Under the pieces are notes generated by a model that saw only the letters and a program-made list of their open reading frames with translations, did not search any database and was not told where the DNA came from. The translations under genes and the position numbers were made by a program. 64,000 nt of DNA, taken from assembly GCF_019703515.2 (NCBI RefSeq), contig NC_059356.1:19807197-19871196 (forward strand), written 5' to 3'. Positions 23,656-33,656 of the stretch are shown piece after piece. Positions within the stretch are counted from its first letter, which is position 1. Each line of letters begins with the position of its first letter. Source of the DNA: Myxocyprinus asiaticus (taxonomy: Eukaryota; Chordata; Actinopteri; Cypriniformes; Catostomidae).

Positions 23656-24300
23656 CTCCGATAATAATTCATACAGTTCACGTAGTGTACGTGACATAAA
23701 TGTAGTGCCCTGATCAGTGAGGATTTCTTTCAGAATCCCCACTTGGGAGATAATTCTGAAGAGTGCCTCAGCAACACTTCCGGACTGCTTCCGGATATCG
23801 TGTTGCATATTCCACCAGAACCAAAATAAAGCAATGCCTGTGTGCCATCCGTTCTAATGGCCTGACGAGGTCCATATCAATTCTTTCAAAGGGGACCACG
23901 ATCAAATGGAAGGGGGAGCAATGGCGCTCTTGGGGTGGCCGGCAGGTTCACCAGCTGACTTTCACGGCATGCCGCACACCACCTGCGAATGTCCCCACGA
24001 ATGCCCAGCCAATAGAAATGGCCATTAGAAGGTTCAGTGTTTTTTCCTGCCCTAAGTGACCAGCCATCAGATTATAATGAGCCACCTGGAATAACATTTC
24101 CTGACGGCTCTGCTGTATTTACAATTGGGTTGTATCCTCCTTTGTCTGAGTGTCCTGCGACACTCGATACAACCAATCCTTGATCATTGAAAAATATGTA
24201 TATTTGTTCAAAGGCGTGCCTAAGGGTCTCGTCTCATGTCTGCTCCTGAAGGAAATCCCCTGTAAGGAATCTTCTAAGAGCTGGGGAACCCGAGACTTCC
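23656..24300 (-). pseudogene. Gypsy integrase, N-terminal and core part
   Basis: DDE integrase broken by the LINE. The core is readable near 23808-23656: GSVAEALFRIISQVGILKEI then LTDQGTTFMSRTLRELYELL, which holds the second catalytic Asp. Upstream segments in other frames give AGHLGQ..TLN and FERIDMDLVRPLE, the latter with the first Asp, and RHCFILVLVEYATRYPEAV. The third catalytic Glu and the region up to the GPY/F module are missing, roughly 100 residues. PR lies immediately upstream. Confidence 0.75.
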
Positions 24301-24317
24301 CCCTCCCTTATGTCCTC

Positions 24318-24665
24318 CTAATGTGGAGCTGACGTAGACGCCCCTGGCACCGCCTCCCCAGCCAGCGAATCACACACCACACACCGATATGCTTTGTTGC
24401 AGGAGCCATCCACACATATTCCCTTTAATAAAGTAGTAAATGCCAGCCAATTCATACCCAAGATTAGTGGATGTGAAAGGCGGGGACTAACCGCAGCATC
24501 GACACTATGCTTTTGTCCCTGAAATTGAATAATGACCATCACTAAAGGGTCATTTTGAATATCCCCGTGCACACATCTTACCTTCACCTGCCAGCCTGTA
24601 TCCAAAGTCTCGGATTGAACCAAGCTTTGGTGAATGAAGGTTTGATTACATCCTGAATCCACCAA
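24318..24665 (-). pseudogene. Gypsy aspartic protease
   Basis: Retropepsin-type protease that would mature the polyprotein. A 115-aa open segment starts at the catalytic motif (VDSGCNQTFIHQSLV, DSG as in this family). VKVRCVHGDIQNDPLVMVII and the second hydrophobic block HPLILGMNWLAF follow. It lies between the CCHC knuckle of gag and integrase. It would be made as part of a polyprotein, so the ATG is not a real start. Confidence 0.75.
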
Positions 24666-24698
24666 GGCTTGGTACAGGTATGTACCACCTCTTAATAC

Positions 24699-25736
24699 TC
24701 ACAGGTAACCGGTACGCTTCTGCTCATTCGGGGGTGGCCGGACCAATGTCTCCACCTCCATCACAGGGCATCTGTCCTGGAAGTGCCCAGGTTCCCTGCA
24801 GCTCCCGCAGAACAGCCCAGACTTCACGCCCACACCCACGGCAGTGGATTCACCAGCCTGTAGGGGAGAGCAGAAAGGGTTAGGGCAAACCGGCGGGTTG
24901 AATGGTCCACGTGACCGGGGAAGCAGTTTTGGGGACATAATTCCCCGTTTCCGGGGAACCGGAACAGGATGGGGGCAAAGAGAGGGGGATGGAGGAGAGA
25001 GAAAGGGAAAGAGAGAGAAGAAGAGGGCTCGCTGGCCCCCAAATACACCACCATATGGTCCTCAGCCAGCTGGACCGCCTCATCCAGCAACACCGAGCAG
25101 TGGCACTGGACCCACTCTGTCATTCCTTTTGGTAGCCAGGCGATTAACAGTTCCAGTACCGCCAGATCGAGAACTTCCTTGGCATCGTGTTCTTCAGCCA
25201 GCAGCCACCTTCGGCAGGTGTCAGGGAGCTGTTGGGCGAATGTGAACAGGCATCCGTGCTCGCCAAGCATCTGTGAGCGGAAGTGCTGCCGATGTTGTTC
25301 TGGATGTTGTCAACCCATTGCAGGATGGCCTTCTTCAAGTCCTCGTACACCAGTAGGTTGGCCACAGGAAGTTGTTGGGCCACAAGCTGGGCTTCCCCGG
25401 ACAACAGCGGCAGTAGGCAGACCACCCACTGCATGCTCGGCCACTTCCACACTTCAGCCGTTTGCTCAAAGAGCTTCATTAAAGCCTCCGGGTCATCCTG
25501 AGGTCCCATCTTGGTCAGCGTGAAGTGCAGCACGGCCATGGGTGGGTCAGGGGTCATGGCTGAAGACCCCCCTGGTGTACCAAGCTCCGAAGCACCTGCC
25601 GGTCTTCTGCTTGAGCCTGGAACAACACCTGGAACCACTGCTCCAGTTCCACACATAGCTCAAATAGAGCATGATGTTGGGCTTGGTGGATGTTGACGAG
25701 GGTCTTGATTACTTCGGCCAGCGGAGAGGACTCCAT
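24699..25736 (-). pseudogene. Gypsy gag with CCHC knuckle
   Basis: Gag begins at the ATG at 25736 (MESSPLAEVIKTLVNIHQAQ), 21 bases after the primer-binding site. A frameshift near 25600 leads into the capsid part (TLTKMGPQDDPEALMKLFEQ, LLSGEAQLVAQQLPV, 25656-25144). A second shift follows (QQLPDTCRRWLLAEE, LPKGMTEWVQCH, AVQLAEDHMV, 25270-24824). The nucleocapsid knuckle is FCGSCREPGHFQDRC at about 24780-24825 (CX2CX4HX4C). A Ser/Leu/Pro-rich low-complexity spacer separates capsid from knuckle. Confidence 0.8.
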
Positions 25737-25757
25737 GATGGTGTTTCTTCCTCCTAA

Positions 25758-25775
25758 TCCCGGGTTTCAGCACCA
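25758..25775 (-). promoter_or_regulatory. Primer-binding site of gypsy element
   Basis: The minus strand reads TGGTGCTGAAACCCGGGA, one base inside the 5' LTR border. TGG start and CCA-complement geometry fit a tRNA 3' end. I do not identify the tRNA. Confidence 0.7.
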
Positions 25776-25776
25776 C

Positions 25777-26096
25777 TGTGACAGATCACTAGTTCTCTAC
25801 TGAAGGAGGACGCGGGAGCCAGATAAAAAAATCAGCGAAGTCTTTTATTAACACACTTTTCAGCATCACATAAAGCTTTGCTTTTCAACATAACACAAAA
25901 CACACATCAGCACTGCTGCGTACATCTCTCTCTCTCTCCTCTGGCAGTCTGGATTGCCCTTTTATCCCTCTCCAGCTCTCACTGCAACACATAACAGCTG
26001 TTAGAGATAATTTTCCACAGGTGTCAATCCTTACCGCTCTTGCTCTCCCAGCCTCGCTCTCCACAGACGTCATTCAGCCATGCCCACATCACCACA
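25777..26096 (-). repeat. 5' LTR of the gypsy element
   Basis: About 320 bp, TGTGGTGATGTGGG start and CTGTCACA end on the minus strand. It matches the 3' LTR and is followed by target copy CACAT at 26097-26101. Confidence 0.85.
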
Positions 26097-26344
26097 CACA
26101 TTTAAAACAATTAATGCATTTACCTAATTTGACAATATAACAGTTTCATTCTGTTCTGTGTGATTTCTAAAGACTGGTCAGAACTAGCGAGACAGCACTC
26201 ACACAAGTCAGATAATGAGTGAAACTAGTGATGTTTCTAATGTAAACGAATCGGTAATTTTTGAACAAATATTTTAAATGAACGAATCATTCTCATTCAC
26301 CTCCATACACTGGCTCATATTTCTCGTCCACTGACATATCTCCA

Positions 26345-26545
26345 TTTCGAAGCCAATGAGCTCTTGTTTGAAGTGCTTTAAGACTGACTATAGCTGGAGC
26401 CAATAGCATTCGAGTGCAGGCTGTGAAGCAGCATATCATTGGTTTCACCCACTGAAAAAATTAATTAATCACTCAGTCATCTCGTTCGTGAGCGACAATC
26501 TGCTGACTGACTGAACGAGAGAGGAGGAGAGACATGGAGAGAAAG
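26345..26545. repeat. Diverged direct repeat, copy 1
   Basis: It shares ordered blocks with 27735-28000: AAGACTGACTA, GAGCCAATA, ATTGGTTTCA, CAGTCATC and TCTGCTGACTGACTGAAC. It is an unclassified dispersed repeat. The two copies bracket the short LTR element. Confidence 0.5.
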
Positions 26546-26569
26546 GAGTGAAATGCACTAAGACAATGT

Positions 26570-26749
26570 GAATTGGGCTGATCAGCCAAGGAGAGAGATA
26601 AAGCCAAGCCGGATGTGGCAGTTCGGGAGAGAGAGAGCCACATGCAATTGCCGTGTGTGTTTATGTTTGTGTCTTAAGTTTTCATTAAACATTATTTTGA
26701 TGGTTCAGCCAGTTCCTGCCTCCTCCTTGCCCATTTTAACCTTGTTACA
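26570..26749 (+). repeat. 5' LTR (truncated) of the short LTR element
   Basis: It matches 27259-27444, sharing ATGTGGCAGTTCGGGAGAGA and TTTCATTAAACATTATTTTG. The first 45 or so bases present in the right LTR are missing. Confidence 0.75.
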
Positions 26750-26750
26750 T

Positions 26751-26768
26751 TGGTTTCTAAACCCGGGA
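26751..26768 (+). promoter_or_regulatory. Primer-binding site of the short LTR element
   Basis: TGGTTTCTAAACCCGGGA, one base after the LTR. It matches the gypsy element site (25758-25775) at 14 of 18 positions; the four differences are contiguous. Confidence 0.65.
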
Positions 26769-27215
26769 AGGAGGAGGATGCGCCGTCATGGAGTCCTCGC
26801 CACTGCAATCCACCCAAAGAAGCAGGCATGCCGGGGGGCGGAATCGCCACTGCCAGCCACCTGGACACAGAGGAACAGCCGCCGTCCGTGAGGGGAGGAG
26901 GGGCTCGGTGCCAGCCACTGGAGTGATGGAGCCACTGCCAGGGGCGGAGGGGCTCGCTACCAGCCACTAGAACGCGAAGGGGCATTCCATCTACCAGGGG
27001 TCAGAGGACTTGCTGCTGTCTGCCCGGGGAGGAGCAGCTGTCGTCCGGCAGAGGGTGGAGGAGTGGTCGAGGACCAGGCGACGCCATGTCTGGGAACCGG
27101 CGAGCGATTTTTTATCTCTCTCCTCTCTCTCTCACAGTCACTCCGCCTTGCCCTTTCCTTCTCCTCAGAAAGGAGGAGGGGGGGGATACGTCATGCCGAG
27201 GCAAGGAGGGAGGAG

Positions 27216-27444
27216 TGTGACGAGGAGGAGGGCAGGGCCGGGCCGTGAGTGTGCACGGCCAGCCCCCAATCGGGCTAATCAGCTGAGGAGAGGGATAAAG
27301 CTGATCCGGATGTGGCAGTTCGGGAGAGAGAGCCATATGCAATTGCCTTGTGTGTTTATGTTTGTGTCTTAAGTTTTCATTAAACATTATTTTGATGGTT
27401 CGTCCGGTTCCCGCCTCCTCCTTGCCCACCTTAACCTTGTTACA
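27216..27444 (+). repeat. 3' LTR of the short LTR element
   Basis: Complete LTR with TG...CA borders, a TAAA-type signal (TTCATTAAACATT) and a C-rich end. The preceding purine tract marks plus-strand priming. Confidence 0.75.
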
Positions 27445-27734
27445 GACAAGTTTATAGGTATGCACATAATCCCCAATTTATGAATGTTTAAAAATTACTG
27501 AAAACAGTTAAAATAACATGAATTACAAATGGAAATGTGCTTTGATGCACAGTGTAAGATATTTAGGCTTTTTTGTTTCTGCGTTTTGTTAAAAGTGAAG
27601 CCCAGAATTTGACAAAATAAAGGAAAAATAAGACCTTTCTTGTCATTTATGGATAAAACGGTTGTGGTGGTTAAACTCTTTCAAGTATTTTTAAAAGTGT
27701 CTTTGTACATTTGTAGACATGCAAATTCTAATTG

Positions 27735-28000
27735 TGTTGCTTTGTCCTGCTTTCAAAGACTGACTACAGCATGAGCCAATACCATGCGAGAGTGGGCTGT
27801 TAAGGTGCATATAATTGGTTTCAACCATAGAACAAATACACCCTTCACTGTCATTTGAGTCTGAACAAGACAAGACATCTTGTTCATGAACAAACTGAAT
27901 GTACTGGTTCATTCGTTCGCAAACGAAATGAATGAATCAGTCATCCATTCATGAATGAGGATCTGCTGACTGACTGAACAAGAGGACGAGGCATGTAGTT
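27735..28000. repeat. Diverged direct repeat, copy 2
   Basis: Partner of 26345-26545, with an extra internal stretch rich in GAATGAAT and CATTCATT motifs. Class unknown. Confidence 0.5.
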
Positions 28001-28680
28001 TGTTCAGTTCGTCAATGCTGATCAAAATGTAAAGGGGCCGGGTGAATTATGAATAAACGTGATTGATGATCAAACAATACGATGACATATGGCCGTTATT
28101 GAAACTCAATTATTTTTTAGGCTAGTGTTGTTGTCTTTTTAAGTATAGCTTCAGAAATAGTTGTGCTCAGCATTTCACAGTGTGATAGATATGCTTTGTT
28201 GTCATTTTTTGAGAAACGCTTAACATGATGCTTAAACACACTGCAGTGCTGAAGTCTCTTAGTATAATTGTAGAAACTGAAATTTTAATAAAGGATAACT
28301 GGACTCGTTCTGGTTGTGGATGACTGCTTTTGGTTCAATAAAATTACTTGTTCAAAATGTAAAAGATGCCATCTACTGGCACACAGGGGTATTTTGTAGA
28401 AATGGTCAATTTGGTGAATCCTTTTTGGTGAAAGGATTCAAAATACTCGAGTCACTAGAATGAATCAAAATCCTCACCACTAAGTTAAACACATTGTGTG
28501 GCAATACACAGAAATAACATCAAACCTCATTAGTTCTTGATTGTCTCATGACCAAACATCATGACGTCGAGACACAAGAACTGATGAGGTTTGATGTTAT
28601 TGACATGTTGCCATATTTGATTTGGGCTCTGTTTACATGAGTTGAAAACAATGATTTGATTTCATTTGAGAGTGAATAAC
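28001..28680. other. Spacer with one hairpin
   Basis: No gene seen. The inverted repeat at 28513-28601 is annotated separately. Confidence 0.5.
28513..28601. repeat. 35-bp inverted repeat (hairpin)
   Basis: The left arm (28513-28547) contains AATAACATCAAACCTCAT and its exact complement closes the right arm (28569-28601). The loop is about 21 nt, holding CATCATGACGTC. Only a few bases mismatch near the loop. It may be a small foldback element. Confidence 0.7.
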
Positions 28681-28763
28681 GACTTCAGTTATGGTCTTTT
28701 CATCCAACAAAGTGATTGTGTGCCTTCAAAGGACTTGGAATACAATGCACGAGTTGCATAGAA
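28681..28763. repeat. Left part of a repeat split by the hAT element
   Basis: It ends in the 8-bp sequence GCATAGAA, repeated as GCATAGAC at 33657 where the other part resumes. The right part is of a type very common in cyprinid genomes. Confidence 0.45.
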
Positions 28764-29936
28764 CAAAGTTTCCCAACCGATGGTACATAAGCAGGTTAAA
28801 GGTGGTACACAAAAATAATTGGATTTTGCTATATTCATATAACACAGATGCAGACCTTCTATCGTTAATATGCACTCATAGGCTGAACTGCCAGTAGCCT
28901 TAAAGAGACAGTATAGTTTTAGATCTTGTTCTATGCTGTATATCAATGTAAATACTTGCAAATAGTATAAATTGTGCATATAAACAATAAACATGTAATA
29001 AATGTAATAAAACAAATGTATGCAATACAGTATATTTAATTTAAAGACATCAAATCACTCTCAGTTTTGCTGGGTTATTTTCTTAACCAGAATGCTGGGT
29101 AGAGTTTGCAGTTTCATTTTGTTAGGTTATTTTCACAGTGTTGGGTAGTTTTTAACTCTGCTGAGTTAGTGGCTGGGTCATTGTCACTGACATCAGAAAT
29201 CCATCACAACCAACCAAGCTGCTGAGTCAAAATGACCCACTGCTGGTTTATCTGTTCCAAACTGGATCAAACCAGTTTATCAACTGTTATTTTCAACCCG
29301 ATCTCAAATCACATCATATCAAATCACTTTATTGTCACACAGCCATATACACAAGTGCAATGGTGTGTGAAATTCTTGGGTGCAGTTCCGATCAACATAG
29401 CAGTCGTGACAGTGATGAGACATATACCAATTTACAATAACATCAGATTAACACAGCACAATTTAAACATCTGATATACACATAATTACACTCAACAATA
29501 TACAAATAATAACATACACTGTACAGTATACAATACGCACTATATAGATACACATTATTCAATAAAAATAAAAATATATTAAAAAAAAGTATATATAGTA
29601 TATATAGAATGTACAGTATTCTACTGTATTGACATTCAGGCTGTCGGTTGACAGTCAGTTGTTAAGAGAGAATATAATATAATATAATATAATTTATGAC
29701 AGTCTGGTGTGAGATATGAGTAAGGGTAATAAAGTGCAGTGCTGATGAATTTTGATCATGGGAGATCAAGAATTCAGAAGTCTGATTGCTTGGGGGAAGA
29801 AGCTGTCATGGAGTCGGCTGATGCGGGTCCTAATGCTGCGATACCGCCTGCCTGATGGTAGCAGTAAGAACAGCCCATGGCTCGGGTGGCTGGAGTCTCT
29901 GATGATCCTCCGAGCTTTTTTCACACACCGCCTTGT

Positions 29937-31814
29937 TTATATTTCCTGGAGGGAGGGAAGCTCACCTCCGATTATATGTCTGGCAGTTCGCACCACCCTT
30001 TGAGGTGCTTTGCGGTTGTGGGCTGTGCTATTGCCGTACCAGGCGGAGATGCAGCCAGTCAGGATGCTCTCTACAGTGCAGGTGTAGAACCGTGTAAGGA
30101 TGTGGCGGTTCATTCCAAACTTCCTCAGCCGTCTCAGGAAGAAGAGGTGCTGATGAGCCTTCTTCACAATGACTTCAGTGTGGATGGGCCATGTGAGTTC
30201 CTCAGTGATGTGGACACCCAGGAACTTGAAGCTGCTGACTCTCTCCACTGGTGCTCCATTGATGGTGATGGGACTGTGTTCTCTGTCTTTTCTTATGAAG
30301 TCCACCACAAGCTCTTTTGTCTTACTGACGTTGAGGGAGAGGTTGTGCGCCTGACACCAGTGTGTCAGAGTGTGCACCTCCTCTCTGTAGGCTGTTTCAT
30401 CATTGTCAGTGATCAGACCTACCACTATCATGTCATCAGCAAACTTAATGATGGCACTGGAGCTATGTGTTGCCACACAGTCATGTGTGTACAGAGAATA
30501 CAAGAGTGGGCTGAGAACACAGCCCTGCGGGGCTCCAGTGTTGAGGGTCAGTGATGAGGAGATGATGCTGCCTATTCTAACCACCTGGCATCTGCTTGAC
30601 AGGAAGTCCAGGATCCAGCTGCACAGCGAGCTGTTTAAGCCCAGAGCCTGGAGTTTCTCATCTAGCTTGGAGGGCACTATGGTGTTGAATGCTGAGCTGT
30701 AGTCTACAAACAGCATTCTCACATAAGTGTTCTTTTTTTCCAGGTGGGAGAGAGCAGTGTGTATTGTAGATGCAATGGCATCATCAGTGGAGCGGTTGTT
30801 GTGGTAAGCAAACTGCAATGGGTCAAGAGAGAGAGGCAGCACAGAGCAGATGTAATCTCTGATTAGTCTCTCAAAGCATTTGCTGATGATGGGGGTCAGA
30901 GCAACAGGACGCCAGTCATTTAAGCAAGTTATTTTTGATTGCTTTGGAACAGGCACAATGGTGGATGTTTTAAAGCATGTGGGGACTACAGACAAAGAGA
31001 GGGAAAGGTTGAAAATGTCCGTAAAAACACCAGCCAGCTGGTTCACGCACACTCTGATGACACAGCTCGGAATGCCTTCTGGGCCCACGGCTTTGCAGAT
31101 ATTCACCCGACGGAAGGATCGGGTTACATCCGCTACAGAGACGGAGAGTGAACTAACCTCTGTAGCTTCGGCCGCGAGAGCTCTCTCCGCAAGGGCAGTG
31201 TTATTTTCCTCAAAACGCGCATAAAAAGTATTTAGCTCATCCGGGAGAGAGGCAGCGGTGTTCATGGCGGAGTTTTTATTCCCTTTAAAGTCCGTGATGA
31301 TGTTAATTCCCTGCCACATGCTTCTAGAGTTGGTGGTGTTAAACTGTCCTTCAATCTTGCTCCTGTACTGGCGTTTTGCAGTTCGGAGGGCATAACTGGC
31401 TTGTTTATGCTCCTCCGCGTTCCCGGAATTAAAAGCGGAGGTCCGCACATTAAGTGCCGCACGAACATCGCTATTTATCCATGGTTTCTGATTCGGATAG
31501 ATCCGTATTGTTCTGGTCGGAACCACGTCCTCTACGCACTTTTTGATGAAACACATTACGCTATCAGCGTAAAGCTTGATGTCATCATCAGAGGCGGACC
31601 GGAACATCTCCCAGTCCACGTGATCAAAACAGTCTTGTAGCATAGAATCTGATTGGTCTGACCAGCACTGGATTGTTCTGAGGGTGGGTGCTTCCTGTTT
31701 CAGTTTCTGCCTGTAAGCGGGCAGAAGCAGAATGGAAGAGTGGTCCGATTTGCCAAATGGTGGGCGGGGGAGGGATTTGTAGCCATCCCGGAATGGAGAG
31801 TAGCAATGGTCCAA
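29937..31814 (-). pseudogene. LINE family A ORF2, endonuclease end plus RT
   Basis: A 625-codon open frame. It covers the end of the APE endonuclease (LDHCYSPFRDGYKSL, GKSDHSSILLLP) and a linker rich in basic residues. RT follows: [37 protein letters not shown] and [20 protein letters not shown]. The catalytic box is [13 protein letters not shown] with FADD intact. A thumb-like C-terminal part ends [10 protein letters not shown] at a TAA in place of a Tyr codon, where related copies read on through YTRRCVKKA. Most of the endonuclease is deleted upstream, so the frame cannot make a full protein. This is the longest RT frame in the window. Confidence 0.85.
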
Positions 31815-31906
31815 AACCCGGTCCCCTCGTGTGTTGAAACTAATGTGCTGGTGGTATTTTGGTGCGACTGATTTTATTAAAGTCCCCGGTCACAATGAAC
31901 ACGGCC

Positions 31907-32350
31907 TCAGGGTGCGTCCGTAAGGCAGATAATGCAGCAGTCCCTTGTATCTCGTTGGAAAGAGATCCGCGCTTTCAGCTCGCAGAGCTTGTTATCCAGA
32001 GACTGAACATTTGCCAGTAGAATAGTGGGTAGCGGGGGTCGATTTGCGCGGCGTCTTACTCTGATGAGAACGCCGGCTCTGTTTCCCCTTTTCCTTTTGC
32101 GTTTCCGCGGCCGTGCTGCCCAGACAAAGGGATCCACTTGCGTGTTTGTAAACAGCGGGTCGGCATTGAGAAATTTGAAGTCTGGTTTACGGTGTGAAAT
32201 TGCTGAACCAATGTCCAAAAATGTTTGTCTGTCATAGACAATAAGGCAGACAACATCCAAGACAAAAAATATAAGAATTGTGAACAAAACAAGCAAAACA
32301 CTACTATGTTGTGTCGGAGCTCGCAACGCAGGAGCCATACTCGGCGCCAT
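31907..32350 (-). pseudogene. LINE family A ORF2 N-terminus
   Basis: The 147-codon frame begins MAPSMAPALRAPTQHSSV, with a hydrophobic stretch (VLFTILIFFVLDVVCLIVY) that could be a membrane segment or a quirk of the leader. RRANRPPLPTILLANVQSLD then marks the start of the APE endonuclease. It breaks at CIICLTDAP, where a deletion joins the TETWM motif region to the last third of the endonuclease. Copy IV (50779-51443) shows the same N-terminus. Confidence 0.75.
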
Positions 32351-32991
32351 CTTGACTCAACTCAAGATCTCATGAAAATTCATACATAATTTACGAGTTG
32401 GCTATTTCGTATGGTCCTGCACGATGTTGTTCACATAAACTCGTATGACTTAATCACGTGCAAATTCCCGGATGTCTAATATGGAAGTAAGCGCAAGTTC
32501 CATGCACGAGGTATTAAGGACATACTTATTAATATTATGCCCTTACCCAAATCCCTTATTTAAACTTAACCAATCAGTAGAGTGTGTAAACATGATAGGA
32601 AGCTGTTGTGTGTGCCAGAAGCAAGTAATTGTCGAATATTAGATGGAAACGATGTCCGGCTACGTCATTGGCTGTAGTGAAAGTTGTAGAAATTCAAACG
32701 AGTGCAGTTGCACGATATCATACAAATTAGCCAAATTTAGAAAAGTCATATGAATCCTGAGGATTTCGCTGTGATAGTGTGTTATTTTTGCCTCCTGTCC
32801 TGAGAAAACTTCCTGAAGGGAATCTTCTTGAATGAAATTAAGATTTGTGTTAACTTGTGTTCCTTTTAGTTATTACTGTAGAGACAGGAGCAATTTCTGT
32901 AGCCTCACATTATACTTTTATTTTGTATAAGTTTATTTATTCGCAGTGTAACATCTGAGTAATACCAAGCAAGCTTTGCAGGTAACTTATT

Positions 32992-33321
32992 TGGTAACAT
33001 TTTACAATAAGGTTCCATTCGTTAATATTAGTAAATGCATTAAGTATCATGAACTAACAATGAACTATACATTTTTTTACAGCATTTATTAATCTTTGTT
33101 AATGTTAGGCAATAAAAATGCAATTGTTCGTTGTTAGTTCATGTTACGTCATAGTGCATTAACTAATGTTAACTCATTCAACTTATTTTAAAAATGTATT
33201 ATTTTATGTTGAAATTTACATTAATTAAAATTATTAAATGCTGCAAAAGAATTGTTAGTTCATGTTAATTAATGTTGTTAACTAATGTTAACAAGTGGAA
33301 CCTCATTGTAAAGTGTTACCA
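32992..33321. mobile_element. Angel-like MITE
   Basis: A 330-bp foldback element with inverted ends (GGTAACATTTTACAATAAGG at 32993 and its near complement ending GTTACCA at 33321). The interior repeats TTAGTTCATGTTA and GTTAACATTAG motifs on both strands. This matches my memory of the Angel family of teleost inverted-repeat elements; the name is from memory. Confidence 0.6.
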
Positions 33322-33656
33322 CTTATTCATATTTGTTAATGTCGCTGCTATTGCATAAATGCAGACACAACACAATGTCAACACCTAAAGAGAGCAACGT
33401 GACCATATTATAGCCATGTTGCGGTCGCAACACTCGTTTGAGAGGATGTGTAACTTCAATGTCCAAAAGAGTAATGACACAAGGTAAAACTGCTTTTCTT
33501 TGACATTTCTTTGCAAACACGAATATTAGCATTGTCTATCAAATATTGAAATATTTGGTACACATCTTTGGTTTTGTGTCAATGAAGGGCTACTTCAGCC
33601 TAACCGATGGTGCTGTGGGGGTACTTAAGGTAAAAAAAAAAGGTTGGGAAACACTG

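Larger units (their letters stand above)
17891..26096 (-). mobile_element. Ty3/gypsy retrotransposon, Gmr1-like order (gag-PR-INT-RT-RH)
   Basis: A complete LTR element on the minus strand. The LTRs are at 25777-26096 (5') and 17891-18210 (3'). The 5-bp target duplication CACAT is at 17886-17890 and 26097-26101. Reading right to left: primer-binding site, gag with a CCHC knuckle, aspartic protease, integrase, RT, RNase H ending in ADFLSR, then a G-rich tract against the 3' LTR. Integrase lies before RT, the order known for Gmr1-like Ty3/gypsy elements of deuterostomes. A LINE (about 19805-23655) is inserted in the integrase. All frames are broken, so this copy is inactive. Confidence 0.85.
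26570..27444 (+). mobile_element. Short non-autonomous LTR element (TRIM-like), gypsy-derived
   Basis: Two direct repeats, 26570-26749 (5' end truncated) and 27216-27444 (229 bp, TGTGACGAGG to CTTGTTACA), flank about 465 bp. A primer-binding site follows the first LTR after one base. A purine tract (GCAAGGAGGGAGGAG, 27201-27215) abuts the second. Inside, at 26788, an ATG opens MESSPLQS, the same six residues as the gag start of the gypsy element at 25736. No pol genes are present. It would depend on proteins of an autonomous relative. Confidence 0.7.
29307..32365 (-). mobile_element. CR1/L2/Rex1-group LINE (family A, copy I)
   Basis: A near full-length non-LTR element on the minus strand. 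Its 3' end carries ATTTG-type repeats (AATCAAATC on the plus strand) after a TGTGACAATAAAG motif, in place of poly(A). Its 5' end is near 32365. Candidate target copies GATCTCA are at 29300-29306 and 32366-32372. Inside it has an internal deletion removing most of the endonuclease and a premature stop near the ORF2 end. Confidence 0.8.
28764..33656. mobile_element. hAT-type DNA transposon relic, host of later insertions
   Basis: Terminal repeats CAAAGTTTCCCAACC (28764) and, on the other strand, CAGTGTTTCCCAACC (ending at 33656) match the CAGTGTTTCCC-type hAT terminus. They are flanked by 8-bp copies GCATAGAA (28756-28763) and GCATAGAC (33657-33664), the hAT target length. A LINE (29307-32365) and an Angel-like MITE (32992-33321) lie inside. 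Subtracting them leaves roughly 1.5 kb with no recognisable transposase, so this was a non-autonomous or strongly deleted copy. Confidence 0.65.

Noticed and set aside
24844..25523. Plus-strand frames of 133 and 184 codons
   Set aside because: They are antisense shadows of the gypsy gag, which is identified by capsid motifs and a CCHC knuckle.
29877..30554. 225-codon plus-strand frame, with near twins at 45849-46529 and 52064-52693
   Set aside because: All three are antisense to LINE family A RT and recur only because the LINE recurs.
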